A stretch of 6,718 nt of DNA from DASXMR01 sp036495525. Its GTDB lineage: Bacteria > Actinomycetota > Actinomycetes > Streptosporangiales > Streptosporangiaceae. Every line of letters begins with the position of its first letter. Position 1 is the stretch's first letter. The stretch covers positions 1 through 6,718 of the forward strand of contig DASXMR010000091.1 in the NCBI GenBank assembly GCA_036495525.1. Reading direction: 5' to 3'. The position numbers and the translations under genes are program-made. The notes below the pieces were generated by a model that worked only from the letters and a program-made list of their open reading frames with translations, made no database searches and was not told the origin of the DNA. This document shows, piece after piece, positions 6,056-6,718 of the stretch.

Positions 6056-6606
6056 CCACCACGAACACCGCCGCTATGACCGATGGACGACGGTCTGATA
6101 CCGCCCGCCGCCGCCAGCGCGTCCTCAAGGCAGTTAACGACGCCGCCGCCAGCGGCGAGGAGATCAGCGTCAGCGGCATCGCCCGCCGCGCAGGAGTCGA
6201 CCGCACGTTCCTCTACCGGCACCGCGACCTGCTCGAACAGCTCCACGCAGCCGAAGCCCAGCCATCCCCAGCACCCGGCACCGGACCCGCCGTCAGCCGT
6301 GCCTCCCTGCAGGCCGACCTGCTCGCCGCCCAGCAACGTGCCTCCCGCCTGGCCGCGCGCGTCCATCAGCTCGAGCACCGGCTCTCCGAACAGCTTGGCC
6401 AGCAGGCATGGCGTGAATCAGGGCTCGGCGCCCCGGCCGACATCGACGCCCTCAACCAGAAGATCATCCACCTTGAGCAGCACGTGACCGACCTGCGTCT
6501 CCAGCTCGAAGAACGTGACCAGGACCTCGACGCCGCCCGCGCGGCCAACCGCGACATGATGACCCGGATCAACACGCCCGCCAGCACAGCGCCGACACGC
6601 CGCTGA
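6052..6606 (+). CDS. DUF6262 / TnpC-like helix-turn-helix and coiled-coil protein
   Basis: A 184-residue protein with no enzymatic motif. ATG 6052 overlaps the upstream stop (ATGA), so it is probably translationally coupled. The basic N-terminus (residues 13-27, RRSDTARRRQRVLKA) leads into a helix-turn-helix at ~38-58 (ISVSGIARRAGVDRTFLYRH), resembling a TetR/MerR-like DNA-recognition unit. A Pro/Ala linker (70-80) follows, then two predicted coiled-coil stretches, ~85-118 and ~130-168, with heptad Leu/Ile/Val (for example IIHLEQHVTDLRLQL). Position and architecture match the small third protein of Tn554-type modules, known from Tn554 as TnpC (~125 residues), which affects transposition efficiency and orientation. 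By analogy it would bind DNA near an element end and bring in one or both recombinases. It could instead be an autoregulator; the sequence does not separate these. No truncation is visible. Confidence 0.8.
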   Translation: MTTTNTAAMTDGRRSDTARRRQRVLKAVNDAAASGEEISVSGIARRAGVDRTFLYRHRDLLEQLHAAEAQPSPAPGTGPAVSRASLQADLLAAQQRASRLAARVHQLEHRLSEQLGQQAWRESGLGAPADIDALNQKIIHLEQHVTDLRLQLEERDQDLDAARAANRDMMTRINTPASTAPTRR

Positions 6607-6616
6607 GCAAGCTTGC
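6607..6616. repeat. 10-bp perfect palindrome GCAAGCTTGC after the trio
   Basis: GCAAGCTTGC begins at the base after the TGA of the DUF6262 gene and is its own reverse complement. The half GCTTGCA also occurs in the leader at 2310-2316. There is no loop or T-tract, so it is not a convincing terminator. It may be a protein-binding site near the right side of the element. Confidence 0.4.
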
Positions 6617-6718
6617 ACCACACATGTCGCGCTCGGTAACCTCACAGAGACAGCCGCTGACCTGCAGAAACACGGAAATGATGCGGCCCGCACCGGCCGG
6701 ACCCCCAGAGAAGCGGCC
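6607..6718. other. Right flank without a supported gene; possibly element end or start of cargo
   Basis: These 112 bp hold no recognisable gene. An ATG at 6624 opens a frame that runs off the window after 31 codons, but it has no ribosome site and no recognisable product. ATGTCGCG at 6624-6631 repeats 2282-2289 of the left leader. GACCCCCAGAG at 6700-6710 is the imperfect reverse complement (9 of 11) of 2255-2265. Either could mark the right end of the element; neither is conclusive. Confidence 0.4.

Larger units (their letters stand above)
2251..6718 (+). mobile_element. Tn554-type element with recombinase trio; left end near 2251, right end not seen
   Basis: The element is defined by three overlapping genes: a tyrosine recombinase, a large tyrosine recombinase and a DUF6262/TnpC-like protein, the order found in Tn554-type site-specific transposons. 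The left boundary rests on the break in the IS3 orfB after codon 270. Across 6607-6718 I do not see the missing orfB tail, so the right end is either beyond the window or the IS3 copy was damaged in another way. Tn554-type elements often carry passenger genes downstream of tnpC, and any such cargo would start at or beyond the window edge. Boundaries are inference; the gene module itself is clear. Confidence 0.6.

Noticed and set aside
2385..6606. Reading the trio as a RIT element (three tyrosine recombinases in tandem)
   Set aside because: Only the first two genes have recombinase active sites. The third is a small helix-turn-helix/coiled-coil protein, which fits Tn554-type modules instead.
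6607..6660. Intrinsic terminator after the trio
   Set aside because: The 10-bp palindrome has no loop and no T-tract, and no other strong stem was found.
6624..6718. Open frame from ATG 6624 running off the right edge
   Set aside because: No ribosome binding site, no recognisable sequence and only 31 codons. It may be chance, though the start of a cargo gene cannot be excluded.

Overview
The window is high-GC DNA with strong G/C preference at third codon positions. Its protein families are typical of Actinobacteria (Streptomyces, Frankia or a relative); genus cannot be fixed from the sequence. All recognisable coding capacity belongs to mobile elements. I see no host housekeeping gene, no RNA gene and no CRISPR array.

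The left third (about 1-2250) is a pile-up of insertion-sequence remains, all on the + strand. First comes the 3' part of an IS30-family transposase (1-743), cut by the window edge and interrupted by an in-frame TAA at 456-458. It runs directly into the 3' third of an IS3-family orfB (about 751-1065), as expected if the IS30 element had landed inside that gene. A second IS3-family element follows (about 1063-2250). Its orfA (1136-1444) is intact. Its orfB (1441-2292) keeps all three DDE catalytic residues but loses its last ~20 residues at about position 2251.

The right two thirds (about 2251 to the end) hold a tight three-gene operon on the + strand. Gene 1 is a 395-aa tyrosine recombinase with a complete active site. 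Gene 2 is an 828-aa second tyrosine recombinase with a Cys-rich N-terminal extension and a C-terminal Cys cluster. Gene 3 is a 184-aa helix-turn-helix/coiled-coil protein of the DUF6262 / Tn554-TnpC type. The genes overlap by GTGA and ATGA, so they are probably translationally coupled. This gene order and these families match the tnpA-tnpB-tnpC transposition module of Tn554-type elements, in which two tyrosine recombinases and a small accessory protein carry out site-specific transposition. The left end appears to interrupt the second IS3 orfB. The right end is not demonstrable and may lie beyond the window.

The most notable feature is the 828-aa recombinase. Before its recombinase domains it carries three tandem Cys/His modules spaced almost exactly 49 residues apart. 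The left end of the element also contains a perfect 6-6-6 inverted repeat of the kind tyrosine recombinases use as core sites, and 8 bp of it (ATGTCGCG) recur just downstream of gene 3. I found no clearly undescribed system. The trio is a known type of module, and the observations below concern its boundaries, its domain architecture and the IS wreckage beside it.
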